From: Planctomycetota bacterium
Lineage (GTDB): Bacteria > Planctomycetota > UBA1135 > UBA2386
Direction: 5' to 3'
Assembly: GCA_028281765.1 (NCBI GenBank)
Contig: JANQJF010000102.1
Location: 124,001 to 188,000, forward strand
DNA: 64,000 bases
The notes beneath the pieces were generated by a model. It searched no databases, had not been told where the DNA came from, and worked only from the letters and a program-made list of their open reading frames with translations. Each line of letters starts with the position of its first letter. Within the stretch, counting starts at the first letter, position 1. Positions 46,652-55,409 of this stretch are shown in pieces. The translations under genes and the position numbers were made by a program.

Positions 46652-48721
46652 ATGAAGACACGAATCTCGGCTCTCGCACTCGCGGCACTCTCGGTATCCG
46701 CGTGGTCGGGCTGCACGTCTGTATCGGGCGCGAACGGTAAGCCCGATCTCTCGAGCACGCGACCGAACATCATCTTCATCTTCTCGGACGACCACGCGAC
46801 GCACGCGATCAGCGCGTACGGGTCGAAGATCAACAAGACGCCCAACATCGACCGCCTCGCGAGCGAGGGCGTGATGTTCCGCAATTGCTTCTGCGGTAAC
46901 TCGATCTGCGGCCCGTCCCGGGCCACGATCCTCAGCGGCAAGCACTCGCACGCGAACGGCTTCATGCGGAACGGCAACCGGTTCGACCAGAGCCAGGTCA
47001 CGTTCCCGAAGCAGCTGCAGGCAGCCGGATACCAGACGGCGATGATCGGAAAGTGGCACCTCACATCCGACCCCGTCGGCTTCGACCACTGGATCGTGCT
47101 GCCGGGCCAGGGCCAGTACTACAACCCGGACTTCAAGACCGAGGCCGGGCGCATCCGCAAGGAAGGGTACTGCACGGATCTCACGACCCAGTTCGCGCTC
47201 GACTGGTTGAGTTACGAGCGGGACAAGGACAAGCCGTTCGTGCTGATGTGCCAGCACAAGGCTCCACACCGCAGCTGGATGCCCGGGCCCGAGGAGCTCG
47301 GTCTGTACCGCGACGAGGACATCCCTGTGCCGGCCACTCTGCTCGACGACTATCGCGGTCGCGGTCAAGCGGTGCGCGAGCAAGAGATGTCGATCAGCTC
47401 GCACATGTTCTCGTTCTACGACCTCAAGCTGATCCCGACCGAGGCGGAGCAGAAGAACCTGACCGGACCCGACCGCTGGTGGAAAGGCATGCGGGATCGC
47501 ATGACCAAGGAGCAGCTCGCGGCTTGGGACGCCGCGTACGAAGCGGAGAACCGGGCGTTCCGCGAAGCGAACCTGCAGGGTGACGACCTCGTGCGTTGGA
47601 AGTACCAGCGCTACATCAAGAACTACCTCCGCTGCGTCGCCGGCGTCGACAAGAGCGTCGGTCAGCTCATCGACTACGTCGACGCCGATCCCGAGCTCGC
47701 GGCCAACACGATCGTCATCTACTGCTCGGACCAGGGCTTCTACCTCGGCGACCACGGATGGTACGACAAGCGGTGGATGTACGAAGAGTCGCTGCGCATG
47801 CCGTTCCTGGTGCGCTGGCCCGGCAAGATCGAAGCGGGCAGAGAAGTCGACGCACTCGCGCAGAACATCGACTTCGGTCCGACGTTCCTCGATCTCGCGG
47901 GCGTGAAGGCGCCGGACGACGTCCACGGTGAGAGCCTCGTGCCCCTCCTCACGGGAGACGCGCCGCAGGACTGGCGCGACGCGATCTACTACCACTACTA
48001 CGAGTCACACGCAGTGCACCAAGTCGCGGCGCACTACGGCGTGCGAACGGATCGCCACAAGCTGATCCACTACTACGAGCCCAACCACGGCTACTGGGAG
48101 CTGTTCGATCTAGAAACGGATCCGGACGAGCTGACCAACGTCTACGACGATCCGGCGTACGCCGCGGTCCGCGCGCGCCTCGAGACGCGGCTCCGTGAAC
48201 TCCGCGAGCAGTACGGCGACACGACCGGAGAACTCGGCGGCGGTGAGTTCCACGTGACGGCAGGTATCGCGTCAGCGGTCCCGTCGGGGAACGGGTGGCG
48301 CATGCGCGCGAACACAGGCGGTGGTTATCTCCTTCGCACGGGCGATCCGCTGCGCGGCAAGACGAGTCTCGAGTGCACGATGCATCCGGGTGACGCCGAC
48401 AAGCCCGGAAACGGCTTGATCATCGTGACCGGCGGTCACCCGCGGCGAAACCTCTTCCGCGGCGGCGTCGACTTCCAAAAGGGTCAGCTGATCCTGATGC
48501 GCAACATGAAGCGCATCCAGACCGCCAAGCTCGACATCGGCGACCGCCCGGTCCCGGTTCGCGTCGACGTCGATCTCGAAGCGCACACGATCCGTGCGTC
48601 GTCCGGCGGGCAGAGCGTCGAGGCCGCGCTGCCGAAGGATTGGGCCGAGATCAGCGCGTACGGGTACGGTGCCGGCAACTGCACAACCCGATTCTCCGAC
48701 CTGGAGATTCAGCGCGAGTAG
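46652..48721 (+). CDS. sulfatase (lipoprotein-like) with additional C-terminal domain
   Basis: 689 residues from the ATG at 46652. Signal peptide with a lipobox-like SGC at Cys21 (the residue at -3 is unusual). Sulfatase domain: FIFSDDHATHAISAYG (metal Asp pair), CGPSRATILSG with Cys86 in the C-x-P-S-R motif that is converted to formylglycine, GKWHL and YCSDQGFYLGDHGWYDK. It hydrolyses sulfate esters, probably on polysaccharides outside the cell. An extra beta-rich domain of about 150 residues, from about residue 540 to the end, is not part of the core sulfatase. It resembles lectin-like or 3-keto-disaccharide-hydrolase-like sandwich domains. Confidence 0.88.
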   Translation: MKTRISALALAALSVSAWSGCTSVSGANGKPDLSSTRPNIIFIFSDDHATHAISAYGSKINKTPNIDRLASEGVMFRNCFCGNSICGPSRATILSGKHSHANGFMRNGNRFDQSQVTFPKQLQAAGYQTAMIGKWHLTSDPVGFDHWIVLPGQGQYYNPDFKTEAGRIRKEGYCTDLTTQFALDWLSYERDKDKPFVLMCQHKAPHRSWMPGPEELGLYRDEDIPVPATLLDDYRGRGQAVREQEMSISSHMFSFYDLKLIPTEAEQKNLTGPDRWWKGMRDRMTKEQLAAWDAAYEAENRAFREANLQGDDLVRWKYQRYIKNYLRCVAGVDKSVGQLIDYVDADPELAANTIVIYCSDQGFYLGDHGWYDKRWMYEESLRMPFLVRWPGKIEAGREVDALAQNIDFGPTFLDLAGVKAPDDVHGESLVPLLTGDAPQDWRDAIYYHYYESHAVHQVAAHYGVRTDRHKLIHYYEPNHGYWELFDLETDPDELTNVYDDPAYAAVRARLETRLRELREQYGDTTGELGGGEFHVTAGIASAVPSGNGWRMRANTGGGYLLRTGDPLRGKTSLECTMHPGDADKPGNGLIIVTGGHPRRNLFRGGVDFQKGQLILMRNMKRIQTAKLDIGDRPVPVRVDVDLEAHTIRASSGGQSVEAALPKDWAEISAYGYGAGNCTTRFSDLEIQRE

Positions 48722-48742
48722 CGATGTGATGTGCGGCAACGC

Positions 48743-49714
48743 ATGACATCCACGTCCGACCACTCGTCGCAGTCGAGCTCTCGCCCGACGCTCGACTCCG
48801 TTGTCGACCTCCTCGGTCGCCCACTTCTCGAACTCGTTTTCGACGCCGCGAGCGTGCATCGCCAGCACCACGATCCACGCGTCGTGCAGTGCTCCCAGCT
48901 GCTCAGCATCAAGACCGGCGCGTGCCCGGAGGATTGCGGCTACTGCGCGCAGAGCGCCCGCTTTTCGACGGCGGTCGAGCCGGAGCGACTGCTCGACATC
49001 GAGAAGGTCGTCGCGGAAGCCGAGAAGGCGAAGTCCGGCGGCGCGGACCGCTTCTGCATGGGCGCCGCGTGGCGCGGTGTCCGCAACGGCCCGCAGTTCG
49101 ACCGCGTGCTCGACATGGTCAGCCGCGTCAAGGCGCTCGGCCTCGAGACCTGCGCGACGCTCGGCATGCTCGACGGCGAGCAGGCCAACCGACTGCGCGA
49201 GGCGGGTCTCGACTACTACAACCACAATCTCGACACCGGCCGCAGTCACTACGCGGAGGTCGTGACGACGCGAACCTACGACGACCGCCTCGAAACGCTC
49301 GGGCATGTCCGCGACGCCGGGATCAACATCTGCTGCGGTGGCATCCTCGGACTGGGCGAAGACCGCAGGGTGCGCGCGGAACTCCTGACGGAACTCGCCG
49401 TGATCACACCCGCGAGCGTGCCGATCAACGCCTTGATGCCCATCGAAGGCACGCCGCTCGAGAACGCCAAGCCGCTCGACTGGTCCGAGATCGTGCGCAC
49501 GATCGCAGCGACGCGGCTCCTGATCCCCACGACGGTGATCCGACTCAGCGCGGGCCGCACCGAGTTAACCGAGGAAGCGCAGGCGCTCTGCTTCCTCGCT
49601 GGCGCGAACTCGATCTTCGTCGGTGACGAACTTCTGACGGCACCGAACCCGGAGCCGAAGAGCGACGCGGCCCTGTTCGACAAGCTCGGTCTGCAGCCGC
49701 TGCGACGTCAATGA
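48743..49714 (+). CDS. bioB: biotin synthase
   Basis: 323 residues from the ATG at 48743. Radical-SAM cluster motif CPEDCGYC (Cys61, Cys65, Cys68). The rest follows the biotin synthase pattern: RFCMGAAWRG, METC-type LETCATLGML, NHNLDTG, ICCGGILGLGE and the TGDELLT-like segment FVGDELLT. It inserts sulfur into dethiobiotin, the last step of biotin synthesis. The stop overlaps the bioF-bioD start by four bases (ATGA), and bioA follows, so bioB-bioFD-bioA is an operon. The N-terminus is Ser-rich and the start is not firmly fixed. Confidence 0.93.
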   Translation: MTSTSDHSSQSSSRPTLDSVVDLLGRPLLELVFDAASVHRQHHDPRVVQCSQLLSIKTGACPEDCGYCAQSARFSTAVEPERLLDIEKVVAEAEKAKSGGADRFCMGAAWRGVRNGPQFDRVLDMVSRVKALGLETCATLGMLDGEQANRLREAGLDYYNHNLDTGRSHYAEVVTTRTYDDRLETLGHVRDAGINICCGGILGLGEDRRVRAELLTELAVITPASVPINALMPIEGTPLENAKPLDWSEIVRTIAATRLLIPTTVIRLSAGRTELTEEAQALCFLAGANSIFVGDELLTAPNPEPKSDAALFDKLGLQPLRRQ

Positions 49715-51483
49715 CATTTGACGCAGACCTCACGCGCGAACTCGACGATCTCGTGCGCCACGATCGCCGGCGCGACCTGGACGCGATCGACGACCGGCCC
49801 GACGGCGTGGACTTCGCGAGCAACGACTACCTCGGACTGTCGCAACACCCCGCGATCCTCGCCGCCGCGCATGATGGCATCGAGCGCAGCGGCGCCGGTG
49901 CGCGGGCCGCGCGTCTCCTCGGCGGCGGAGACAAGGGACAGCGGGACGTCGAGCAGGCCATCTCCGATTGGCTCGAAGCCGAGAGCGCGCTGCTATTCCC
50001 GACCGGCTACCAGGCCAACGTCGGCGTCGTCACGGGTCTCGTCGGCCCCGGCGACGCCGTCGTGCTCGACGAGCTGGCGCACGCGTCGTCGATCGACGGC
50101 GCACGCACTTCGCGCGCTCGCATCTTCGTCCACGCACACGGTGATCCGGACGATCTCGACCGATGCCTGCGCGCGGCGCGCAGCAGTTCGCGTCGCGTCC
50201 TCGTCCTGACGGAGGGCGTCTTCTCGATGGACGGCGACGTCGTCGACCTCAACGCGATCGCGCGAACGTGTGCACGCCATGACGCACGCCTCATCGTCGA
50301 CGAAGCACACGCCACCGGCGTGCTCGGACCGGAGGGCAGTGGCGCGTGGTCCGCGAGCGGCGCGAAGGGCCCGGTAATCCGCATCGTCACCGGCGGCAAG
50401 GCGCTCGGCGTCGCCGGTGGATTCGTCGTCGGAAGCCGCGCCGTTCGCGACGTGCTGGCGAACCGCGCGCGCTCGTTCCTCTTCACGACGGCACCCGTGC
50501 CCGCGGTCACGGCGGCCCTCGGTGCAGCGATCGAAGTGTGCCGTGGCGCCGATCGCGAACGCGACGCGCTGCGCGCGCGCGCGACCCAGCTCGCCGAACG
50601 GCTCGACCTGCCCGAGCCAGCGGCCGCGATCCTGCCGTTCGCGATCGGATCCGAACGCGGCGCGCTCGACGCCGAGGCGCACGCCATGCGAGCGGGATTC
50701 GACGTGCGCGCGGTCCGGCCGCCGACTGTCCCCGACGAGAAGTCGCGCCTGCGACTCGTCGTCCACGCGCAGAACACGAGCGAGGACGTCGATCGGCTCG
50801 CCGCGACCCTGCTCGACGCGCGTCCGCAACCGGCCGAACCCACGCGAGCCGCGACCGGGCGATGCACGTTCGTCGTCGGCACCGATACCGGCATCGGCAA
50901 GACCGTCGTCAGCGCGCTGCTGATGCACGCGCATCCGGAGGCGACGTACTGGAAGCCCGTCCAGACCGGCGACGACTGCGACACGACGACCGTGCGCGCA
51001 CTCGCACGCCTGTCGCCCTCGCGAAGCGTCGAACCGTCATGGCACCTTCCCCTGCCGGCTTCGCCGCACGAAGCGGCCAAGGACGCCGGGGTATCGATCG
51101 ATTCGCACGCGATCGACGACCGACTCCGCGCACTCCGCAGCGAGCACGCACACGTCATCGCCGAGCTCGCCGGCGGCTTGCACGTGCCCTACGGCGACGG
51201 CCGACTGCAGATCGACTGGCTCGCGATCGCGCGCCCACGCATCGTGCTCGTCGCGCGATCCGGCCTCGGCACCCTGAACCACACGTTGCTCAGCGTCGAA
51301 TCGCTGCGACATCGTCGCCTCCAGCCCGACGCGATCGTTCTCGTCGGACCACATCACGCGAGCAACGCCGCGACGCTGCGCGAGCTGACCGGAGTGCCCC
51401 TGATCGAACTTCCAATGCTGGATCCACTCGACGCCGAAACGCTCGCTTCATTCGCAGAGCAGGTGACCGATGACTTCGCGTGA
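49711..51483 (+). CDS. fused 8-amino-7-oxononanoate synthase / dethiobiotin synthetase (BioF-BioD)
   Basis: 590 residues, two complete enzymes in one frame. BioF part about 1-373: FASNDYLGLS, HASSIDGAR, VDEAHATGVLG and VTGGKALGVAGG with the PLP Lys230. It condenses pimeloyl-thioester with alanine. A short linker (about 374-383) leads into BioD (384-590): P-loop GTDTGIGKT (from Gly390), KPVQTGDDC and AELAGGLHVPYG, closing the ureido ring with ATP. The two activities are not consecutive in the pathway: BioA acts between them and is encoded by the next gene, overlapping by 14 bases. No frameshift or stop separates the halves. Confidence 0.9.
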   Translation: MTFDADLTRELDDLVRHDRRRDLDAIDDRPDGVDFASNDYLGLSQHPAILAAAHDGIERSGAGARAARLLGGGDKGQRDVEQAISDWLEAESALLFPTGYQANVGVVTGLVGPGDAVVLDELAHASSIDGARTSRARIFVHAHGDPDDLDRCLRAARSSSRRVLVLTEGVFSMDGDVVDLNAIARTCARHDARLIVDEAHATGVLGPEGSGAWSASGAKGPVIRIVTGGKALGVAGGFVVGSRAVRDVLANRARSFLFTTAPVPAVTAALGAAIEVCRGADRERDALRARATQLAERLDLPEPAAAILPFAIGSERGALDAEAHAMRAGFDVRAVRPPTVPDEKSRLRLVVHAQNTSEDVDRLAATLLDARPQPAEPTRAATGRCTFVVGTDTGIGKTVVSALLMHAHPEATYWKPVQTGDDCDTTTVRALARLSPSRSVEPSWHLPLPASPHEAAKDAGVSIDSHAIDDRLRALRSEHAHVIAELAGGLHVPYGDGRLQIDWLAIARPRIVLVARSGLGTLNHTLLSVESLRHRRLQPDAIVLVGPHHASNAATLRELTGVPLIELPMLDPLDAETLASFAEQVTDDFA

Positions 51484-52744
51484 TCTCCTCGCCCGCGACG
51501 CGGGCTGTGTCTGGCACCCGTACACCCAGCACGCCACAGATACTCCACTGCCTGTCGTCAGCGCGGAGGGGGCCTGGCTCGAACTCGCGGACGGCCGCAA
51601 GCTCCTCGACGGAATCTCCTCGTGGTGGACCTGCCTGCACGGTCACGCCGAACCGGCGATCGTCGAAGCGATGCACGAGCAAGCGCGCCGACTCGACCAC
51701 GTACTGTTTGCGGGCGCGACGCACCCGGCCGCCGTCGAACTCGCAGAGCGACTCGTCGAGATCACGCCGGACGGACTCTCGCGTGTGTTCTTCTCGGACA
51801 ACGGATCCACGGCGGTCGAAGTCGCGCTGAAAATGGTCTGCCAGTCGTGGCTCCAGATCGGCGAGCAAGGCCGCGCGACGTTCCTCGCGTTCGACGGCAG
51901 CTACCACGGCGATACGTGTGGCGCGATGTCGGTCGGGGACCCCGATCCGTTCTTCGCCGCGTATCGACCGATGCTGTTCGACGTTCGGCGGGTCGCGCCG
52001 GACATCGACGCTGTCGACGCGGCGCTCGAGGAACTCGGCGATCAGGCCGCCGGCCTGATCGTGGAGCCACTCGTACAGGGCGCGGGAGGGATGCGTTTCC
52101 ATGCCGCGGAGGTCCTGCGAGGAATCGCCGAGGCGTGCACGCGACACGGCGTGCCGTGGATCGCCGACGAAGTCATGACGGGCTTCGGACGAACGGGATC
52201 GCTGTTCGCATGCGCGGCCGCGGGCGTGACGCCGGATCTGATGTGCCTGTCGAAAGGGCTGACCGGCGGCGTGCTGCCGCTCGCCGTGACGCTCGCACAC
52301 GAGCCGATGTTCGAAGCGTTCCTCGCGGCGGATCGCAGCAAGATGTTCTTCCACGGCCACTCGTTCACGGCCAACCCGATCGCGTGCGCGGTCGCCAATG
52401 CATCAACACGCCTCGTCGTCGAGCGCGATGTGCCTGCACGCCTCCGCGAGATCGGAGTGCGCATCGAGAATGCCCTTCGTGAGGGCCTGCCGCCGAGTGC
52501 GCCCGTCGAGAACGTGCGTCGCCTCGGCGGTATCGTGGCTGCCGACATGCAGACCTCCGAGTCGGGTTATCTCGCGCAGTGCGCGGCTACGGTGCGCGCG
52601 ACGTCGATCGAGCACGGCGTCCTGCTGAGGCCGCTCGGCAACGTCGTCTACGCGATGCCGCCGGCCGCGACGAGCGACGACGAGGCCGATACGATCGGAC
52701 GCGCGATGGCCGCGAGCATCACGGCCGCGCTGGCCACGCGATGA
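51470..52744 (+). CDS. bioA: adenosylmethionine-8-amino-7-oxononanoate aminotransferase
   Basis: 424 residues. Class III PLP aminotransferase: WHPYTQHATD (substrate gate), DGISSWWTCLHGHAEP, FFSDNGSTAVEVALKM, DGSYHGDTCGAMSVGD, WIADEVMTGFGRTG, PLP Lys262 in CLSKGLTGG, and HGHSFTANPIACA. It transfers the amino group from SAM to KAPA, giving DAPA, the substrate of the BioD half upstream. Together with bioB and bioFD this covers ring assembly; pimeloyl synthesis genes (bioC, bioH) are not in the window. Confidence 0.93.
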   Translation: MTSRDLLARDAGCVWHPYTQHATDTPLPVVSAEGAWLELADGRKLLDGISSWWTCLHGHAEPAIVEAMHEQARRLDHVLFAGATHPAAVELAERLVEITPDGLSRVFFSDNGSTAVEVALKMVCQSWLQIGEQGRATFLAFDGSYHGDTCGAMSVGDPDPFFAAYRPMLFDVRRVAPDIDAVDAALEELGDQAAGLIVEPLVQGAGGMRFHAAEVLRGIAEACTRHGVPWIADEVMTGFGRTGSLFACAAAGVTPDLMCLSKGLTGGVLPLAVTLAHEPMFEAFLAADRSKMFFHGHSFTANPIACAVANASTRLVVERDVPARLREIGVRIENALREGLPPSAPVENVRRLGGIVAADMQTSESGYLAQCAATVRATSIEHGVLLRPLGNVVYAMPPAATSDDEADTIGRAMAASITAALATR

Positions 52745-53346
52745 CCCTCGAGCTCCTCGCCCTCGCTCTGCTGCTCGTCGGCGGCATTTTCTGGCTCGTC
52801 TACCGCCCCAGAAAGCCGAAGCTCGATCGGCCGAAGCACGTCGGCTCCGAAGTGCTCTCCTTCGAGCTCCCCCGAAACTGGAAAGTCGAGGAGGTCGGCG
52901 CCGGCAGCTACCGCAACTGGACGATCGAGGGCTCGAGCAGTGCGATGCTCGTGATCCAGACCATGCCGCTCGACGACCACGAGCCGTTCGATGTCTGGGC
53001 GGCGGACTTCTGCCAGACCTTCCAGGAGACCCTCGACAGCAACCTGCTGTCCCGGACCAAGCTGATCGGCCGCGGTGAGAGCTCCTTTGAGAAGACTTCG
53101 GCGGAGATCGGGGGCGTGACGGTCCCGGGGATCTCGCAAGACTTCGAAATCCGGGCATTCGACGAGTCCGACGCCCAGCGCGCCTCGTTCTACGCGCTCC
53201 AGGACGCCGACCGCGTCGTCTACGTCATGACGTACGCGGAGCCGGGCGAGCTGGCGGTCCTGGAACCCGGGTTCCGCCTCGTGCTCGGCACGTTGCGAAA
53301 CGGCAACGGAGTCCCGTTCGAGCCGATAGGCCAGCTCGAGGCTTGA
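52741..53346 (+). CDS. membrane-anchored protein, unknown function
   Basis: 201 residues from the ATG at 52741, overlapping the bioA stop by four bases. Residues 2-19 are a membrane helix, followed by a basic cluster and a soluble alpha/beta domain (FELPRNWKVEEV, NWTIEGSSSAMLVIQ, RVVYVMTYAEPGEL). No family recognised. The overlap suggests translation with the biotin operon, but nothing in the sequence links it to biotin. htpG starts 47 bases downstream. Confidence 0.55.
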   Translation: MTLELLALALLLVGGIFWLVYRPRKPKLDRPKHVGSEVLSFELPRNWKVEEVGAGSYRNWTIEGSSSAMLVIQTMPLDDHEPFDVWAADFCQTFQETLDSNLLSRTKLIGRGESSFEKTSAEIGGVTVPGISQDFEIRAFDESDAQRASFYALQDADRVVYVMTYAEPGELAVLEPGFRLVLGTLRNGNGVPFEPIGQLEA

Positions 53347-53393
53347 CGCCGCCGGCCGCGATCGGAATCCTTCTCGCCCCGCGAGAAAACGCC

Positions 53394-55370
53394 ATGACGA
53401 CGCAAGCCGAAAAACACGAGTTCCAAGCCGAAGTCAGCCAGGTCCTGTCGATCGTCGTCGACTCGCTGTACAGCCACCGCGAGGTCTTCCTCCGCGAGCT
53501 GATCAGCAACGCGAGCGACGCCCTGGACAAACTGTCGTTCCGTTCGCTCACCGACCACGAGGTGCTCGGCGACGACAAGGAGCTGCGCATCGAGATCATC
53601 GCCAACGCCGACGCCGGCACTCTGCTGATCCGCGACAACGGCATCGGCATGACCCGCGACGAGCTGGTCGAGAACCTCGGCACGATCGCGCGCTCCGGCA
53701 GCAAGAAGCTCATGGAGTCGCTGTCCGGCGACTCCGAGAAGAACCTGTCGCTGATCGGCCAGTTCGGCGTGGGCTTCTACTCGTCGTTCTTGGTTGCCGA
53801 CAAGGTGACCGTGACGAGCCGCTCGCCCGGCGAAGAAGCCCATCAGTGGCAGAGCGAAGCGAAGGAGAACTTCACGCTCGAGCCGTCCGAGAAAGAGACC
53901 CGCGGCACCAACGTCATCTTGCACCTCAAGGACGACGCGAAGGAGTTCCTCGAGGAGTGGACGATCAAGGGTCTGATCCGCAAGTACTCCGACTACGTCC
54001 GCTTCCCGATTCGCCTGCAGGTCACTCGCCAGAAGGAGATCGAGGGCGAGCAAGACGACGACGGCAACCCGAAGCACGAGGCGGTCAAGGAATGGGAGAC
54101 GGTCAACCAGGCGAACGCGCTTTGGACCCGATCCAAGTCCGAGATCGAGCAAGAGCAGTACGACGAGTTCTACAAGCACCTCAGCCACGACTGGGATGCC
54201 CCGCTCGCGCACTCGCACTTCAAGGTCGAGGGCACGCAGGAGATGACGGGCCTGCTCTTCTTGCCGAAGAAGGCGCCGATGGACCTCTTCGAACGCAAGC
54301 AGCGCGGGGTGCGCCTGTTCGTCAAGCGCGTCTTCATCATGGAGGACTGCGAGGAGCTGCTGCCCGAGTGGCTCCGCTTCGTGCGCGGCGTCGTCGATTC
54401 GGAAGACCTTCCGCTGAACGTCTCGCGTGAGATCCTGCAGGAGAACCGCATCTCGCGCACGATCCGCAAGCAGGTCACGACGAAGACCCTCGCGCTGCTC
54501 CAAGAGCTCGCGAACGAGGGCGAGACGACGATCGAGGTCGAAGGCGAAGACGGCGAGAAGACCGAGGAGACGCGCAACCGCTACCTCGACTTCTGGCGCG
54601 AATTCGGGCGCGTCCTCAAGGAGGGCGTCCACTTTGATCCGCAGCACAAGGACGACATCGCGAAGCTCCTGCGCTTCGAGTCCAGCAACGAAGACGGCCT
54701 CACGTCGCTGCTCGACTACGTCAACCGCATGGATCCGGATCAACCCGGCATCTACTACATCACCGCGGACAACCTCGAGGCCGCGCGCCACAGCCCGCAC
54801 CTCGAAGGCCTGCGCAAGCGCGGCTACGAGGTCCTCTACATGGCCGACCCGGTCGACGAGTGGGTCGTGCAGTCGCTGACCGAGTTCGAAGAGAAGAAAC
54901 TCATCTCCGCCGCCAAGGGCGCGCTCGACCTGCCGGAATCGGAGGAAGAGAAGAAGGAGAAGGAAGAGAAGACGACCGAGTTCTCCTCCCTCATCGACCG
55001 GATGAAGGAAGACTTCGGCGACAAGGTCTCCGACGTCCGCCTGACCAACCGCCTGACCGACTCCCCCGCCTGCCTCGTCACCGACGAGCAGGGCCTGAGC
55101 CCGCACCTCGAGCGCATCCTCCGCGCGAACGGTCAGGACGTCCCCGAGTCGCAGCGCATCCTCGAGCTCAACCCCGAGCACCCGGTGATCCAGACGCTGC
55201 ACTCGATGGCTTCGGCGGACGCCACCGACTCCGAGCTGGGCCAGTGGAGCAACCTGCTCTACGACCAAGCCCTTCTCGCCGAGGGCACGATGCCCAAGGA
55301 CCCCGCCGCCTTCGCCAAATCCATCACCGACCTCATGACGAAGGCCAGTGACAAAACTGTCTCTGATTAA
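53394..55370 (+). CDS. htpG: HSP90-family chaperone HtpG
   Basis: 658 residues. GHKL ATPase N-terminal domain: FLRELISNASDALDKL, DNGIGMTRDEL and GQFGVGFYSSFLVADKV. The middle domain has GLLFLPKKAP and VKRVFIMEDCEELLPEWL. The acidic stretch near residue 220 (EGEQDDDGNP) and the Lys/Glu-rich run near 520 fit. The start at 53394 gives the normal N-terminus (TTQAEKHEFQAEV). The last seven residues (SDKTVSD) and the TAA stop lie within a dispersed repeat also found at 57.0 and 62.8 kb. Confidence 0.93.
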   Translation: MTTQAEKHEFQAEVSQVLSIVVDSLYSHREVFLRELISNASDALDKLSFRSLTDHEVLGDDKELRIEIIANADAGTLLIRDNGIGMTRDELVENLGTIARSGSKKLMESLSGDSEKNLSLIGQFGVGFYSSFLVADKVTVTSRSPGEEAHQWQSEAKENFTLEPSEKETRGTNVILHLKDDAKEFLEEWTIKGLIRKYSDYVRFPIRLQVTRQKEIEGEQDDDGNPKHEAVKEWETVNQANALWTRSKSEIEQEQYDEFYKHLSHDWDAPLAHSHFKVEGTQEMTGLLFLPKKAPMDLFERKQRGVRLFVKRVFIMEDCEELLPEWLRFVRGVVDSEDLPLNVSREILQENRISRTIRKQVTTKTLALLQELANEGETTIEVEGEDGEKTEETRNRYLDFWREFGRVLKEGVHFDPQHKDDIAKLLRFESSNEDGLTSLLDYVNRMDPDQPGIYYITADNLEAARHSPHLEGLRKRGYEVLYMADPVDEWVVQSLTEFEEKKLISAAKGALDLPESEEEKKEKEEKTTEFSSLIDRMKEDFGDKVSDVRLTNRLTDSPACLVTDEQGLSPHLERILRANGQDVPESQRILELNPEHPVIQTLHSMASADATDSELGQWSNLLYDQALLAEGTMPKDPAAFAKSITDLMTKASDKTVSD

Positions 55371-55403
55371 GGCGCGACACCCGAACGTTACGAATCCGTA
55401 ACG
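55350..55403 (-). repeat. dispersed repeat, copy A (3' end of htpG / SGNH gene 1)
   Basis: Read on the minus strand: a hairpin CGTTACG-N4-CGTAACG (55403-55386), 21 bases, then CAGAGACA (55365-55358) and GTTTTGTCAC. On the plus strand it encodes the end of htpG and its stop. The reverse complement aligns with copies B and C, so copy A is inverted relative to them. It lies six bases after the stop of the convergent SGNH gene. Confidence 0.7.
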
Positions 55404-55409
55404 CTCACC

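Noticed and set aside
53220..55268. 682-codon open frame antisense to htpG
   Set aside because: htpG is unambiguous; the antisense product is a Leu/Val/Arg-rich shadow.
55386..55403. Classic intrinsic terminator between htpG and the SGNH gene
   Set aside because: The stem is short (seven pairs) and no T-run follows on either strand; it is better described as part of the repeat.
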